Origin: Thiomicrorhabdus sediminis
GTDB taxonomy: Bacteria > Pseudomonadota > Gammaproteobacteria > Thiomicrospirales > Thiomicrospiraceae
DNA: 64,000 nt
Assembly: GCF_005885815.1 (NCBI RefSeq)
Contig: NZ_CP040602.1
Span: 883,630 to 947,629 of the forward strand
Reading direction: 5' to 3'
Under the pieces are notes generated by a model. The model was not told the DNA's origin, made no database searches, and saw nothing but the letters and a program-made list of their open reading frames with translations. The translations under genes were made by a program, and so were the position numbers. Shown here piece by piece: positions 28,449 to 38,242 of the stretch; position 1 is the stretch's first letter, and each line of letters starts with the position of its first letter.

Positions 28449-28471
28449 AAAACCCTCAAAACGAGGGTTTT
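28449..28471 (+). terminator. hairpin between fabH and fabD
   Basis: AAAACCCTC and GAGGGTTTT form a 9-bp stem with a 5-nt loop. The following sequence (GTACTTTTA) is not a clean T run, so it is probably a partial terminator or an mRNA-stabilising hairpin inside the operon. Confidence 0.5.
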
Positions 28472-28509
28472 GTACTTTTATAGTCGGATAAACTTACAGG
28501 AATTACGCT

Positions 28510-29433
28510 ATGTCATATGCTTTTGTTTTCCCGGGACAGGGTTCACAATCGGTTGGAATGTTGGCAGAGTTGGCCGAAAGCCACGCTACCGTTACTCAAG
28601 TGTTTGAAGAGGCTTCACAAGCACTGGGTTATGATCTTTGGGATGTGGTGCAAAACGATGCTGAAGGTAAATTAAACCAGACCGATGTCACGCAGCCTGC
28701 GATGTTGGCTTCCGGGATTGCCGTATATGAAACACTTAAGTCTCAGGTGGAAACTGCACCGGCCTTTATGGCAGGGCACTCATTGGGTGAATATACCGCG
28801 TTGGTGGCAAGTGGCGCTATGAGCTTGGCTCAAGGTGTGCAGTTGGTAGAGTTGCGTGGTCGTTTAATGCAAGATGCAGTGCCTTCAGGTCAAGGTGCGA
28901 TGGCGGCAATATTGGGTTTGGAAGACGCTCAGGTTGTGGCTGTCTGCGAACAGGCTGAAGGTGTGGTTGAAGCGGTTAACTTCAACTCTCCGGGGCAAGT
29001 GGTGATTGCCGGTAATAAGCCTGCGGTTGATGCGGCGATGTCACTGGCGACTGAAGCCGGGTCTTCGCGTGTGGTGCCGCTGCCGGTATCGGTACCGTCG
29101 CACTGTTCCTTAATGAAACCGGCTGCGGATGAGTTGGCGAAGACTCTAGCGGATATGGATTTGCAGATGCCACTAGTACCGGTATTGCATAACGTCAATT
29201 TCAGTCAGGCGGCTTCAACCGATGAAATTAAAGCGTTACTGGTTCAGCAGCTTTACCGTCCGGTACAGTGGGTGGAAACGGTAAATGCCATGAAAGCGCA
29301 AGGTGTGGAAGGTTTGTACGAATTAGGTCCTGGCAAAGTTTTGATGGGCTTGAACCGTCGCATTGACCGTAAAATGGGGATGCAGGCGGTATTCGACAAT
29401 GCCTCTCTGGAAAAAGCCTTGGCAAGTTTGTAA
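28510..29433 (+). CDS. fabD: malonyl-CoA--ACP transacylase
   Basis: A 307-residue acyltransferase that moves malonyl from CoA to ACP. It opens with FVFPGQGSQSVGM. The nucleophile is Ser91 in GHSLGEYTALV, the substrate-binding arginine lies in LRGRLMQDAV, and the catalytic histidine in VSVPSHCSLM. An AGGAATTAC element precedes the ATG. Its place between fabH and fabG is conserved. Confidence 0.98.
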   Translation: MSYAFVFPGQGSQSVGMLAELAESHATVTQVFEEASQALGYDLWDVVQNDAEGKLNQTDVTQPAMLASGIAVYETLKSQVETAPAFMAGHSLGEYTALVASGAMSLAQGVQLVELRGRLMQDAVPSGQGAMAAILGLEDAQVVAVCEQAEGVVEAVNFNSPGQVVIAGNKPAVDAAMSLATEAGSSRVVPLPVSVPSHCSLMKPAADELAKTLADMDLQMPLVPVLHNVNFSQAASTDEIKALLVQQLYRPVQWVETVNAMKAQGVEGLYELGPGKVLMGLNRRIDRKMGMQAVFDNASLEKALASL

Positions 29434-29538
29434 GCAAATTATTAGAATAAGCAAAAAATTAATACAGATTTAGGCGCTTGCTGTGCTGAATCAGATAATC
29501 TAAAACGACACTTTATATAAAGAAGAATCAGGGTGGAA

Positions 29539-30282
29539 ATGATGTTAACAGGTAAAATCGCTTTTGTTACCGGTGCGAGCCGTGGGATTGGTAAAGCCAT
29601 TGCCTTGGATTTGGCGGCAAACGGTGCCACAGTTATTGGTACAGCGACTTCGGAAGGTGGTGCGCAAGCGATTAGCGACTATTTAAAAGAAGCCGGTGCA
29701 ACAGGTTGTGGAAAGTGCCTGAATGTGACCGAACCGGAAATGATTACTGAAGTTCTGGCAGAAATCACTAAGGAGTATGGCACACCGACAATTTTGGTGA
29801 ATAATGCCGGTATCACTCGCGACAATCTATTGATGCGTATGAAAGACGATGAGTGGGATGATATTATCCAAACCAACCTTAATTCGGTATACCGAATGAG
29901 TAAGGCGTGTTTGCGCGGCATGATGAAAGCCAAAGGCGGTCGTATTATCAATATCGCTTCTGTAGTCGGTGTGATGGGAAATGCCGGTCAAACTAACTAT
30001 GCGGCCGCAAAAGCCGGTATTATCGGTTTCAGCAAGTCTTTGGCTCGTGAAGTCGGTGCGCGTAATATTACCGTTAACACCATTGCGCCTGGATTTATCG
30101 AAACCGATATGACCAAAGCCTTGCCTGAAGAGCAGCGTGAAGCCTTGGCAGCACAGATTCCATTGCAGAGTTTGGGGCAGCCGGAAGATATCGCTCGTTC
30201 GGTAACTTTCCTGGCTGGTGATGGCGGAGCTTATATCACCGGTCAGACGCTGAATGTTAATGGCGGAATGTATATGGTTTAA
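29539..30282 (+). CDS. fabG: 3-oxoacyl-ACP reductase FabG
   Basis: A 247-residue short-chain dehydrogenase that reduces 3-oxoacyl-ACP with NADPH. The nucleotide-binding TGASRGIG, the NNAGITRDNLLMRMK segment, the catalytic Ser in NIASVVGVMGN and the YAAAKAG Tyr-Lys pair are present. VNTIAPGFIETDMT and the C-terminal GQTLNVNGGMYM are standard for FabG. The start is ATG 29539 or the adjacent ATG 29542; AGGG lies 5-8 bases upstream. A GTG at 29533 overlaps that element and is less likely. Confidence 0.97.
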   Translation: MMLTGKIAFVTGASRGIGKAIALDLAANGATVIGTATSEGGAQAISDYLKEAGATGCGKCLNVTEPEMITEVLAEITKEYGTPTILVNNAGITRDNLLMRMKDDEWDDIIQTNLNSVYRMSKACLRGMMKAKGGRIINIASVVGVMGNAGQTNYAAAKAGIIGFSKSLAREVGARNITVNTIAPGFIETDMTKALPEEQREALAAQIPLQSLGQPEDIARSVTFLAGDGGAYITGQTLNVNGGMYMV

Positions 30283-30458
30283 AAGTCAAAAAAAGGCTTT
30301 TAAATCAATAAAGTAGATTTTATTAACTGGAATTTGGATTTTGGTTTTCTGATTCACCTATTTTAGGGCTTGAAAAACTTGCTCTTTAGAGGGAAAATAC
30401 CCGAATTGAATTTCAATAACATTTTTTAAACAGACATATATTTATATTGGAGAATTCC

Positions 30459-30692
30459 ATGAGCAGTATTGAAGAACGCGTAAAGAAAATCGTAGTAGAG
30501 CAACTAGGTGTTGAAGAAGATCAAGTAACAGCTGATGCCTCATTTGTTGATGATTTAGGTGCGGATTCTCTAGATACAGTTGAACTAGTAATGGCTTTGG
30601 AAGAAGAGTTTGATTGCGAAATTCCTGATGAAGAAGCAGAGAAAATCTCTACTCTAGCTCAAGCTACAGCTTACGTAGAAGCTAACCTATAA
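30459..30692 (+). CDS. acpP: acyl carrier protein
   Basis: A 77-residue acidic four-helix protein that carries growing acyl chains on phosphopantetheine. The attachment serine is Ser37 in [16 protein letters not shown]. The length equals E. coli AcpP. The ATG at 30459 has GGAG at 6 nt. A longer frame from TTG 30447 overlaps the Shine-Dalgarno and is rejected. It is followed by an intrinsic terminator before fabF. The ~175-bp AT-rich gap from fabG is likely to carry its own promoter, given the need for high ACP expression. Confidence 0.98.
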   Translation: MSSIEERVKKIVVEQLGVEEDQVTADASFVDDLGADSLDTVELVMALEEEFDCEIPDEEAEKISTLAQATAYVEANL

Positions 30693-30724
30693 TAAGTTTT
30701 ACTGCTTGCAGTGAGATTTCGAAA

Positions 30725-30750
30725 AAGCCGTGTTAAAGCGGCTTTTTTTA
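30725..30750 (+). terminator. intrinsic terminator after acpP
   Basis: AAGCCG (30725-30730) pairs with CGGCTT (30739-30744) around an 8-nt loop, followed by seven T. It would reduce readthrough into fabF. Confidence 0.82.
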
Positions 30751-30844
30751 TGTATAAAGAATTTGTGAAGCAGAGATCATATCTGTTGAGAACCGAAAAG
30801 CTTTCCCCTTAGCTATCGGTTCTATTTGGTAAGAGGATGAAATT

Positions 30845-32083
30845 TTGTCTAAGCGTCGTGTCGTGATTACAGGTTTAGGTGTTCTTTCCGCCATCGGTTT
30901 GGATGTTGAAGAGAACTGGGCAAGTCTAATGGCTGGTAAAAGTGGAATAGACTATTTCACTAAATTTGATACCGAAGCTTATGCGGTCAAGTTTGGTGGT
31001 GAGTTGAAAGGCTTTGATGTGACTCAATACATCAGCCCGAAAGAAGCCAAGAAAATGGATCCTTTTATTCATTACGGTATTGCAGCCGGTGCTCAGGCGA
31101 TTCGCGACTCAGGACTGCAAGTGACTGATGAGAACGCACCGCGAATCGGTGTGTCGATGGGCTCCGGGATTGGTGGTATCGGTTCTATCGAAACACAACA
31201 CAACACCATGTTAAAAGGTGGCCCACGTCGTGTGTCGCCATTTTTTGTGCCGAGCTCAATTATCAATATGATCTCTGGTAACCTGTCGATTATGTTCGGC
31301 CTAAAAGGACCGAATATGGCGATTGGCACCGCTTGTGCCACCGGTACCCATAGTATTGGTGATGCGGCACGTATGATCGAATATGGCGATGTCGATGTCA
31401 TGGTGGCCGGTGGTGCCGAATACGCCACCACCGAAATGGGGCTGGCCGGTTTCGCCGCCGCTCGTGCCTTGTCTACCCGTAACGATAACCCGCAAGCGGC
31501 CAGTCGTCCTTGGGATAAAGATCGTGACGGCTTTGTCTTGAGTGACGGTGCCGGCGCGGTCGTTTTGGAAGAGTACGAGCACGCCAAAGCGCGCGGTGCG
31601 AATATCTACGCTGAAGTGATCGGTTTTGGCATGAGCGGCGACGCTTATCACATGACTTTGCCGGCTCAGGGCGGTGAAGGTGCGGCACGTTGTATGCAGA
31701 CCGCGTTGCAAAATGCCGCCATTGATGCGGATAAGATTGATTATATCAATGCGCACGGGACTTCAACGCCTGCCGGTGATGTCTGCGAAACCTCGGCGGT
31801 GAAGTCGGTGTTTGGCGAGCACGCTTATAACTTGGCGATGAGCTCGACCAAATCGATGACCGGTCACGCTTTGGGTGCGGCTGGTGCAATGGAAGCGGTG
31901 TTTACCGCATTGGCGATTAAAAACCAGATGTTACCGCCGACCATCAATCTGGAAAACCCGGAAGAGGGTTGTGATCTGGATTATGTCGCCGACGGTGCGC
32001 GTGCGGCGAAAATCGATTATGCCTTGTCGAACTCTTTCGGTTTTGGCGGTACCAACGCGACTATAGTGTTAGCAAAAGTTTAA
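30845..32083 (+). CDS. fabF: 3-oxoacyl-ACP synthase II
   Basis: A 412-residue elongating condensing enzyme. Cys164 lies in [18 protein letters not shown]. The catalytic histidines are in [11 protein letters not shown] and [13 protein letters not shown], and the C-terminal [13 protein letters not shown] is conserved. It elongates malonyl-ACP with acyl-ACP, including the palmitoleoyl-to-vaccenoyl step in temperature adaptation. The start is TTG 30845 with AGAGGATG upstream. A 13-bp-stem terminator ends the fatty-acid operon after it. Confidence 0.98.
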   Translation: MSKRRVVITGLGVLSAIGLDVEENWASLMAGKSGIDYFTKFDTEAYAVKFGGELKGFDVTQYISPKEAKKMDPFIHYGIAAGAQAIRDSGLQVTDENAPRIGVSMGSGIGGIGSIETQHNTMLKGGPRRVSPFFVPSSIINMISGNLSIMFGLKGPNMAIGTACATGTHSIGDAARMIEYGDVDVMVAGGAEYATTEMGLAGFAAARALSTRNDNPQAASRPWDKDRDGFVLSDGAGAVVLEEYEHAKARGANIYAEVIGFGMSGDAYHMTLPAQGGEGAARCMQTALQNAAIDADKIDYINAHGTSTPAGDVCETSAVKSVFGEHAYNLAMSSTKSMTGHALGAAGAMEAVFTALAIKNQMLPPTINLENPEEGCDLDYVADGARAAKIDYALSNSFGFGGTNATIVLAKV

Positions 32084-32100
32084 TTTCAGGGTTTGCTGCA

Positions 32101-32140
32101 AAAAGCGCTACAGGGTCTCTCTGTGGCGCTTTTGTCGTTT
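32101..32140 (+). terminator. intrinsic terminator after fabF
   Basis: A 13-bp stem (32101-32113 with 32121-32133, one G-U pair) with a 7-nt loop ends in TTTT and a T-rich tail. Confidence 0.88.
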
Positions 32141-32226
32141 AATAAACAAGCAAAAAACAATCAACTCAAGTAAACTGTACGCATTGAATCAAGGCGTATT
32201 GTGTCACTCCACATGACAATCAAAGT

Positions 32227-33657
32227 ATGACAACCTTAATTTCCTCACCAGCCCATCAAGCCAGTAGCCAAGTCGAAACGGTTGCTCTGGATAATCTTCG
32301 TGTTAGTGATTTCGATTTGAGTGCTCTGCATGAAATCAACCGCGCGCGCTATCCGTTTTTATTGGAAAGCGTCGCCAAAGGCGAGTTGGGGCGTTTCGAT
32401 ATTTTGATGGCGTTTCCACAGCACACCCTACAGCTGGATAACCCAGCCGAAGCGACGGACTTTGTTAAAGAGGTTGAACAACAGTTCATCGAATCCATCA
32501 ATCCACAACATCAGTGTGAATATGATTTACCGTTTATTGGCGGTTGGTATGCTTATTTCAGTTATGACTATGCACAGATTGTCGAGCCGGTTTTGGAACT
32601 ACCGCAATCGGAGTTTCCGCTTGCTTATTTGAGTCGTATTCCGGCTGCGGTGATTATCGACCATGAAAACGGTAAACTGTTGCTGGTCGCCGAAACCGGT
32701 TTCGCGCAGCTATTGCCTAAAATGCAAGCCGATATCGAAGCGCTGCTGCTTAGCCAGGCCGACAACAAGCAAAGCCCGCAGCAGAGCGCCGAGCATATCG
32801 AAGTCAGCGCTGAGCAGGAAGAGCCGGAAAGCAAATACCTGCAAGGTGTCGAAGCCATTAAAAACTATATTCTTTCCGGCGATATCTTTCAGGTCAATCT
32901 GTCGCGTTTATGGCAGGTGGCATTGGCGCAAAACACGGATTATCTTCAGGTTTATCGCGCCTTACGGGATTCCAATCCGGCACCTTTTGCGGCTTTATGC
33001 TGTATGAGCGATGCTCAAGGCAAACCTTGGCAGGTGATCAGCTCCTCACCGGAGCGTTTGGTCAAATATAAAAATGGCTGGGTCGAAACCCGACCGATTG
33101 CCGGTACACGAAAAAGGGGCGATGATTTAGTCAAAGACAAGGCGTTGATCGAAGAGTTGATCCAACACCCGAAAGAACGCGCCGAGCATATCATGTTGAT
33201 TGATCTGGAGCGCAATGATCTGGGGCGCATCAGCGAGCCGGGAACGGTCGAGGTGAATGAGTTGATGGTGGTCGAAACCTATCAGCATGTGCATCATATC
33301 GTTTCCAATGTTCGTGGTCGTCTAAGAGAAGGCTTCTCACCATTGGATATTGTCCATGCGCTGTTTCCCGGCGGCACCATTACCGGTTGTCCGAAGATTC
33401 GCTGTATGCAGATTATCGCCGAGCTTGAACAGATGCCGCGCGAAGCCTATACCGGTTCTTTAGGTTATATCAATATCGACGGTTCAATGGATTTGAACAT
33501 CCTGATTCGTACCATGATGCAGTTTGAGCAGGATAATAAACCGATTGTGCAGTTCAGAGCCGGAGCCGGAATTGTCGCCGATTCCGAAGCGCAGTTTGAG
33601 CTGGTGGAAAGTCGCCATAAAGCCAAGGGCTTGGTGATGGCTTTGCAAAAAGGGTAA
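32227..33657 (+). CDS. pabB: aminodeoxychorismate synthase component I
   Basis: A 476-residue chorismate-binding enzyme of the TrpE/PabB family. It aminates chorismate to 4-amino-4-deoxychorismate for folate synthesis, with ammonia from a PabA glutaminase. C-terminal landmarks are SSSPERLV, ETRPIAGTRKRG, HIMLIDLERNDLGR, FPGGTITGCPKIRCMQII and FRAGAGIVADS. The ITGCPK motif and the adjacent pabC support PabB. However, the lysine of the classic PIKGT motif of E. coli PabB is alanine here, as in anthranilate synthases. A residual doubt about substrate outcome therefore remains. No pabA or trpG gene is in the window. Confidence 0.85.
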   Translation: MTTLISSPAHQASSQVETVALDNLRVSDFDLSALHEINRARYPFLLESVAKGELGRFDILMAFPQHTLQLDNPAEATDFVKEVEQQFIESINPQHQCEYDLPFIGGWYAYFSYDYAQIVEPVLELPQSEFPLAYLSRIPAAVIIDHENGKLLLVAETGFAQLLPKMQADIEALLLSQADNKQSPQQSAEHIEVSAEQEEPESKYLQGVEAIKNYILSGDIFQVNLSRLWQVALAQNTDYLQVYRALRDSNPAPFAALCCMSDAQGKPWQVISSSPERLVKYKNGWVETRPIAGTRKRGDDLVKDKALIEELIQHPKERAEHIMLIDLERNDLGRISEPGTVEVNELMVVETYQHVHHIVSNVRGRLREGFSPLDIVHALFPGGTITGCPKIRCMQIIAELEQMPREAYTGSLGYINIDGSMDLNILIRTMMQFEQDNKPIVQFRAGAGIVADSEAQFELVESRHKAKGLVMALQKG

Positions 33658-33666
33658 CGGTAACCG

Positions 33667-34581
33667 ATGAGCGCAAGCAAGCCAAACCTATGGATTGACG
33701 GTGTCTTACAAAGCCAACTTGATCTTGATGATCGGGCCATTCAGTATGGTGACGGTTTCTTTACCACGGTTGCGGTATTTGAACAGCAGGTTTTGAATTG
33801 GTCAGCGCATCAACAGCGTATACATAACGGTTTTAGTAAGCTGAAAATCACCGCGATTGATTTGACTTTGATTGAAAAATGGTTGGCCGAAGCTTTGCAA
33901 TATTATTTTTCCCAAAACCACGCTAGTAATGCGGTGGCCAAAATACTCATTAGTCGCGGACGAGGAGGCATCGGTTATCAACTGCCTGAAGCGCAAAAGC
34001 CTCGCTGTCTGATTTATATCAAACCCGCACCACAAGCGTTATTGCAAAAAAACGGCGCGATTAATGCCATGCTCTGCGAAACGCAAGCCTCCATTCAGCC
34101 GTTTGCCGGAATCAAGCATTTAAACCGTCTGGAAAATGTTATGGCGCGCTCTGAACTCTTAAACGCGGCGCACTGTGCCGAAGGGCTGATGCTAAACGCC
34201 GATCAAAAAGCGGTTTGCGGTACTCAATCGAATCTGTTTTTTATCGCATCAGCTAAAGACAGAGAACAGAAAATCATTTGCACGCCTAGACTCTGTCAAA
34301 GTGGAGTGCTCGGCACGACTCGACAAAGTCTGATTGCATTATTGAAAGAGCATGGTTGGCAGATTAATGAATCGGATTTTGCCTTGGCTTCAATCACCCA
34401 GGCGATAGAACTGTTCTTTTGTAATGCGGTGCGAGGTATCCAGTCTGTGGATAAGTTGTGTTTGGATGAGGTTGATATCGAGTTTGAGACAACAGAGACG
34501 ACAAATTTACAAAAACTATGGAATGACTGGCAATATAGTCATGCATTACCCATTAGTCGGTTCAATCAAGAGAAACAATAA
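33667..34581 (+). CDS. pabC: aminodeoxychorismate lyase
   Basis: A 304-residue fold-type IV PLP enzyme that splits 4-amino-4-deoxychorismate into p-aminobenzoate and pyruvate. DRAIQYGDGFFTTVAV near the N-terminus and the PLP lysine in GIKHLNRLENVMAR are diagnostic, and the later QSNLFFI and GVLGTTRQ segments fit. It starts 9 bp after pabB. Position pabB-pabC-mltG-tmk-holB matches the conserved gammaproteobacterial order, with pabB inserted between fabF and pabC. Branched-chain and D-amino-acid aminotransferases share the fold but lack this context. Confidence 0.92.
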   Translation: MSASKPNLWIDGVLQSQLDLDDRAIQYGDGFFTTVAVFEQQVLNWSAHQQRIHNGFSKLKITAIDLTLIEKWLAEALQYYFSQNHASNAVAKILISRGRGGIGYQLPEAQKPRCLIYIKPAPQALLQKNGAINAMLCETQASIQPFAGIKHLNRLENVMARSELLNAAHCAEGLMLNADQKAVCGTQSNLFFIASAKDREQKIICTPRLCQSGVLGTTRQSLIALLKEHGWQINESDFALASITQAIELFFCNAVRGIQSVDKLCLDEVDIEFETTETTNLQKLWNDWQYSHALPISRFNQEKQ

Positions 34582-34593
34582 AACGGCATTTTA

Positions 34594-35715
34594 ATGACTC
34601 AGCATAATAGCGATCATCATTCACATCAGCACTCAGGTCAACATCCGCAACAGCATCATGCGACGACGAAATCACGGTTTTCCCTTGGACGTTTTTTACT
34701 TTTATTGGTCACCCTATTGGCCTTGATTTTTGTCGTTATCATTTATGCCAAATTTCAGCAGTTTGTCAGTCAACCGATCGGTCAGGACAGCCAGACTAAG
34801 CAAAGCCAAGTTATCGAAATCAAACCGGGCAGCTCTTTACACAAGGTTGCCAATCAACTGCAACAGCAGGGCTTGATCAGCGATGCCAGAATGTTGGTCT
34901 GGTATATGCGTTATTTGAATAAGTCTCATGTGGTTAAGGCGGGTGAGTTTGAAATCAACCCTCAGTGGACAGTCGACGAACTGATTCGTGAACTGGAAAA
35001 CCCGACCATCAAACATTATCCGGTGACATTGATTGCCGGGCAGACCATTGCACAGAACTTAGCGGCTATTGCCGAGCTGGAAAAAATCAAACGTGAATTG
35101 GATTTCAGTGATATAGAATCTTTGCAGGCATTGTTTTCTGTCGATAAAAAGGTTGATACAAAATACCCTTATGCCAATATCGAAGGCATGTTGTTGCCGG
35201 AAACCTATTATTACTTGTCCGGTGACAGTGATAAAACCATTATTTTGCGAGCCAAAAAAGCCGCGCAGGATTATCTCGCCAATGCTTGGCAGAATCGTGC
35301 CAAAAACCTGCCTTATAAAACACCTTATGAAGCGTTGATTATGGCATCGATTGTCGAAAAAGAGACCGGTTATGCACCGGAGCGCGCCTTAATCGCCGGG
35401 GTGTTCGTTAATCGTTTAAAACGCGGTATGCGCCTTCAGACCGATCCTACCGTGATTTACGGTATTGGTGCCAACTATGACGGTAATATTCGTAAACGCG
35501 ATTTGCGCACCAAAACGCCTTACAATACCTATACAATAACCGGACTGCCGCCGACCCCAATTGCCTTACCTAGCAAAGAAGCGATTGATGCGGTGATGCA
35601 CCCGCAAGCGACCAAGGCGTTGTATTTTGTCGCCAAAGGGGAAGGCAAACACCATTTCTCCAATACGTTGGTGGAACACAATAGAGCGGTAAACAAATAT
35701 CTTTTAAATAAATAG
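34594..35715 (+). CDS. mltG: endolytic murein transglycosylase MltG
   Basis: A 373-residue inner-membrane enzyme that cuts nascent peptidoglycan glycan strands and may set their length. A cytoplasmic N-terminus (1-~28) precedes one span (~29-50, FLLLLVTLLALIFVVIIYA), a LysM-like subdomain and the YceG fold. The catalytic glutamate is in ASIVEKETGYAPERALIAGVF, and QTDPTVIYG is conserved. The first 25 residues hold eleven histidines (DHHSHQHSGQHPQQHH), an unusual cytoplasmic tail. It is in the conserved place between pabC and tmk. Confidence 0.95.
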   Translation: MTQHNSDHHSHQHSGQHPQQHHATTKSRFSLGRFLLLLVTLLALIFVVIIYAKFQQFVSQPIGQDSQTKQSQVIEIKPGSSLHKVANQLQQQGLISDARMLVWYMRYLNKSHVVKAGEFEINPQWTVDELIRELENPTIKHYPVTLIAGQTIAQNLAAIAELEKIKRELDFSDIESLQALFSVDKKVDTKYPYANIEGMLLPETYYYLSGDSDKTIILRAKKAAQDYLANAWQNRAKNLPYKTPYEALIMASIVEKETGYAPERALIAGVFVNRLKRGMRLQTDPTVIYGIGANYDGNIRKRDLRTKTPYNTYTITGLPPTPIALPSKEAIDAVMHPQATKALYFVAKGEGKHHFSNTLVEHNRAVNKYLLNK

Positions 35716-35746
35716 ATACTTAACAGACATTATTCACTTTAATTAA

Positions 35747-36394
<648 letters not shown>

Positions 36395-36444
36395 CATTAG
36401 CAGATAACATTAAGTTTATTTCAAGCAAAAGAGAGGTTAGCTAA

Positions 36445-37455
36445 GTGCTGACAAGTGAAAACCTATATCCTTGGTTACAGCCGGTCTGGCAGCGTTGGCA
36501 GCAGATGCAGACGCGCTTGGGTCATGCTTATCTGCTTTCCGGGCCAAAAGGTATTGGGGTGGAGCAGTTTGTCGAACTCGCAGTGATGTCGTTGATGTGT
36601 CAAAACGGTTCCCAGGCTTGTGGAAACTGTGCCAATTGTCATCTGCTGGAAACACATCAGCATCCGGATTATTTTGTGCTGCGTCGGCTTGAAGAGAAAA
36701 AAGAGATTACCGTCGATCAGGTACGTGAGTTGATTTATAAACTCAACGAGACCTCTCACCAAGGTGGCTATAAAATTACCTGGGTTGATGGGGTCGAGTA
36801 TCTTAATCAATCGGCCTTTAATGCGATTTTGAAAAACCTCGAAGAACCGGCGGCCAATACCCTGTTTATCCTTACCACTCATCAAATAGAGCGTTTACCG
36901 GCAACGATTAAAAGTCGTTGTCAGCTGATCGGTTTGCAGGCGCCGGCTTTAGCCGATGCCCAAAACTGGATTCATCAGCAAGCCCCGCAAGCCGATGCGG
37001 CTTTGATTAAACGTGCCTTGCGGCTGAATTGGGGCACTCCGGTGAATGCGTTGCAGTGGATTGAAAACTCCCGTTTTGAACAGGATAATCAGTGGAAAAA
37101 CGATCTCAAACAGTTACAAAGCGGGCGTAAACTGCCTTCGCAGGTGATCGGCGATTGGCTCAAATGGCCGGAACCGGAAAGCGTATTCGATTATTTCTAT
37201 CAGTGGACGGTCGGGGCGATTCGTTCGGTGATGTATCAAAGCGATGCACCGACGGATGACAGCCAGCAGGCCAATGTGCAGAATTGGCTGCGTTTCCAGC
37301 AAGCGGTATTGACCGCTCAGCAGTATTGGCAAGGTAATGCCAATAAAGAGCTTTTGCTGGAAAGTCTGTGTATGGAATGGTTGCAGATTCAACAGAGTCA
37401 GGCACCGCTTCAGAGTGTATTTAAATCAAAAATTCAAAGGGGACAGTTAGCGTGA
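36445..37455 (+). CDS. holB: DNA polymerase III delta-prime subunit
   Basis: A 336-residue clamp-loader subunit that with HolA and the DnaX products loads the beta clamp. The N-terminal AAA+ domain has the degenerate P-loop LLSGPKGIGVEQFV, a zinc-binding cluster around CGNCANCHLL, and the delta-prime SRC arginine finger in LPATIKSRCQLIGL. GTG 36445 is preceded by GAGAGG. Its stop overlaps the GTG of the TatD gene by 4 bp (GTGA). The N-terminal P-loop lacks the usual GKT, as in other delta-prime subunits, which do not hydrolyse ATP. Confidence 0.94.
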   Translation: MLTSENLYPWLQPVWQRWQQMQTRLGHAYLLSGPKGIGVEQFVELAVMSLMCQNGSQACGNCANCHLLETHQHPDYFVLRRLEEKKEITVDQVRELIYKLNETSHQGGYKITWVDGVEYLNQSAFNAILKNLEEPAANTLFILTTHQIERLPATIKSRCQLIGLQAPALADAQNWIHQQAPQADAALIKRALRLNWGTPVNALQWIENSRFEQDNQWKNDLKQLQSGRKLPSQVIGDWLKWPEPESVFDYFYQWTVGAIRSVMYQSDAPTDDSQQANVQNWLRFQQAVLTAQQYWQGNANKELLLESLCMEWLQIQQSQAPLQSVFKSKIQRGQLA

Positions 37456-38231
37456 TTATCGATTCACATTGCCATCTAAATATTTTGCCAGAAGACAAAG
37501 TGGGCAGCGTTGAAGAGGTATTGGCCAATGCCAAAGAGCTGGGTGTGGAAAAAGTCTTGTGCGTGGCGATTAATCCAGAGCAGTGGCATGAAGTAATCGC
37601 CTTGGCGGAAAAGCACCCGCAAGTTTATGCCTCAATCGGCGTTCACCCTTGCGAAGACAAAGAAGTGGTCGTCACCGATGAGCAGTTGATCGAAGCGGCC
37701 TCTCACCCGAAAGTTTTGGCGATCGGCGAAGTCGGGCTGGATTATTTTCATTTTGAAAACGAGCCGGATATGAGTTGGCAGCACGAACGTTTCAAGCAGC
37801 ATATTCGCATCGCCAAACAGTTGGATAAGCCGTTGATTATCCATACACGTAACTCTACTCCGGATTGTTTGAGCATTTTGGAACAAGAAGGTGCCGATGA
37901 AGTGGGCGGCATTATGCACTGTTTTGTCGAGGATATGGCTACCGCCGAACGTGCCATGGCGATTAATTTCTATATTTCGTTTTCCGGTATCGTCACCTTC
38001 AAGAATGCCAAAGAACTCAAAGAAGTGGCGGCACAGATGCCTTTAGATCGAATTTTGGTGGAGACCGATTCACCTTATCTGGCACCGGTGCCTTATCGTG
38101 GTAAAACCAATCAGCCTGGCTATACCCACTACGTGGTGCAGGAGATTGCCGATTTGAAGGCCTTGCCTTTCGAGTCGGTGGCGCAAGCCACCACCGATAA
38201 TTTTAATCGCCTTTTCAAACAAGCAAGTTAA
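37452..38231 (+). CDS. TatD-family metal-dependent hydrolase (YcfH-like)
   Basis: A 259-residue TIM-barrel metallohydrolase. Metal ligands are visible: DSHCHLN at the start, the Glu in GEVGLDYF, HTRNSTPDCL, a histidine in IMHCFVED, and the aspartate in VETDSPYLAP. TatD relatives act as 3'-5' DNases/RNases in repair. The gene follows holB in the order seen with E. coli ycfH. It starts GTG overlapping the holB stop, so expression is coupled. An exact substrate is not established. Confidence 0.92.
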   Translation: MIIDSHCHLNILPEDKVGSVEEVLANAKELGVEKVLCVAINPEQWHEVIALAEKHPQVYASIGVHPCEDKEVVVTDEQLIEAASHPKVLAIGEVGLDYFHFENEPDMSWQHERFKQHIRIAKQLDKPLIIHTRNSTPDCLSILEQEGADEVGGIMHCFVEDMATAERAMAINFYISFSGIVTFKNAKELKEVAAQMPLDRILVETDSPYLAPVPYRGKTNQPGYTHYVVQEIADLKALPFESVAQATTDNFNRLFKQAS

Positions 38232-38242
38232 GGCGGTACAAA

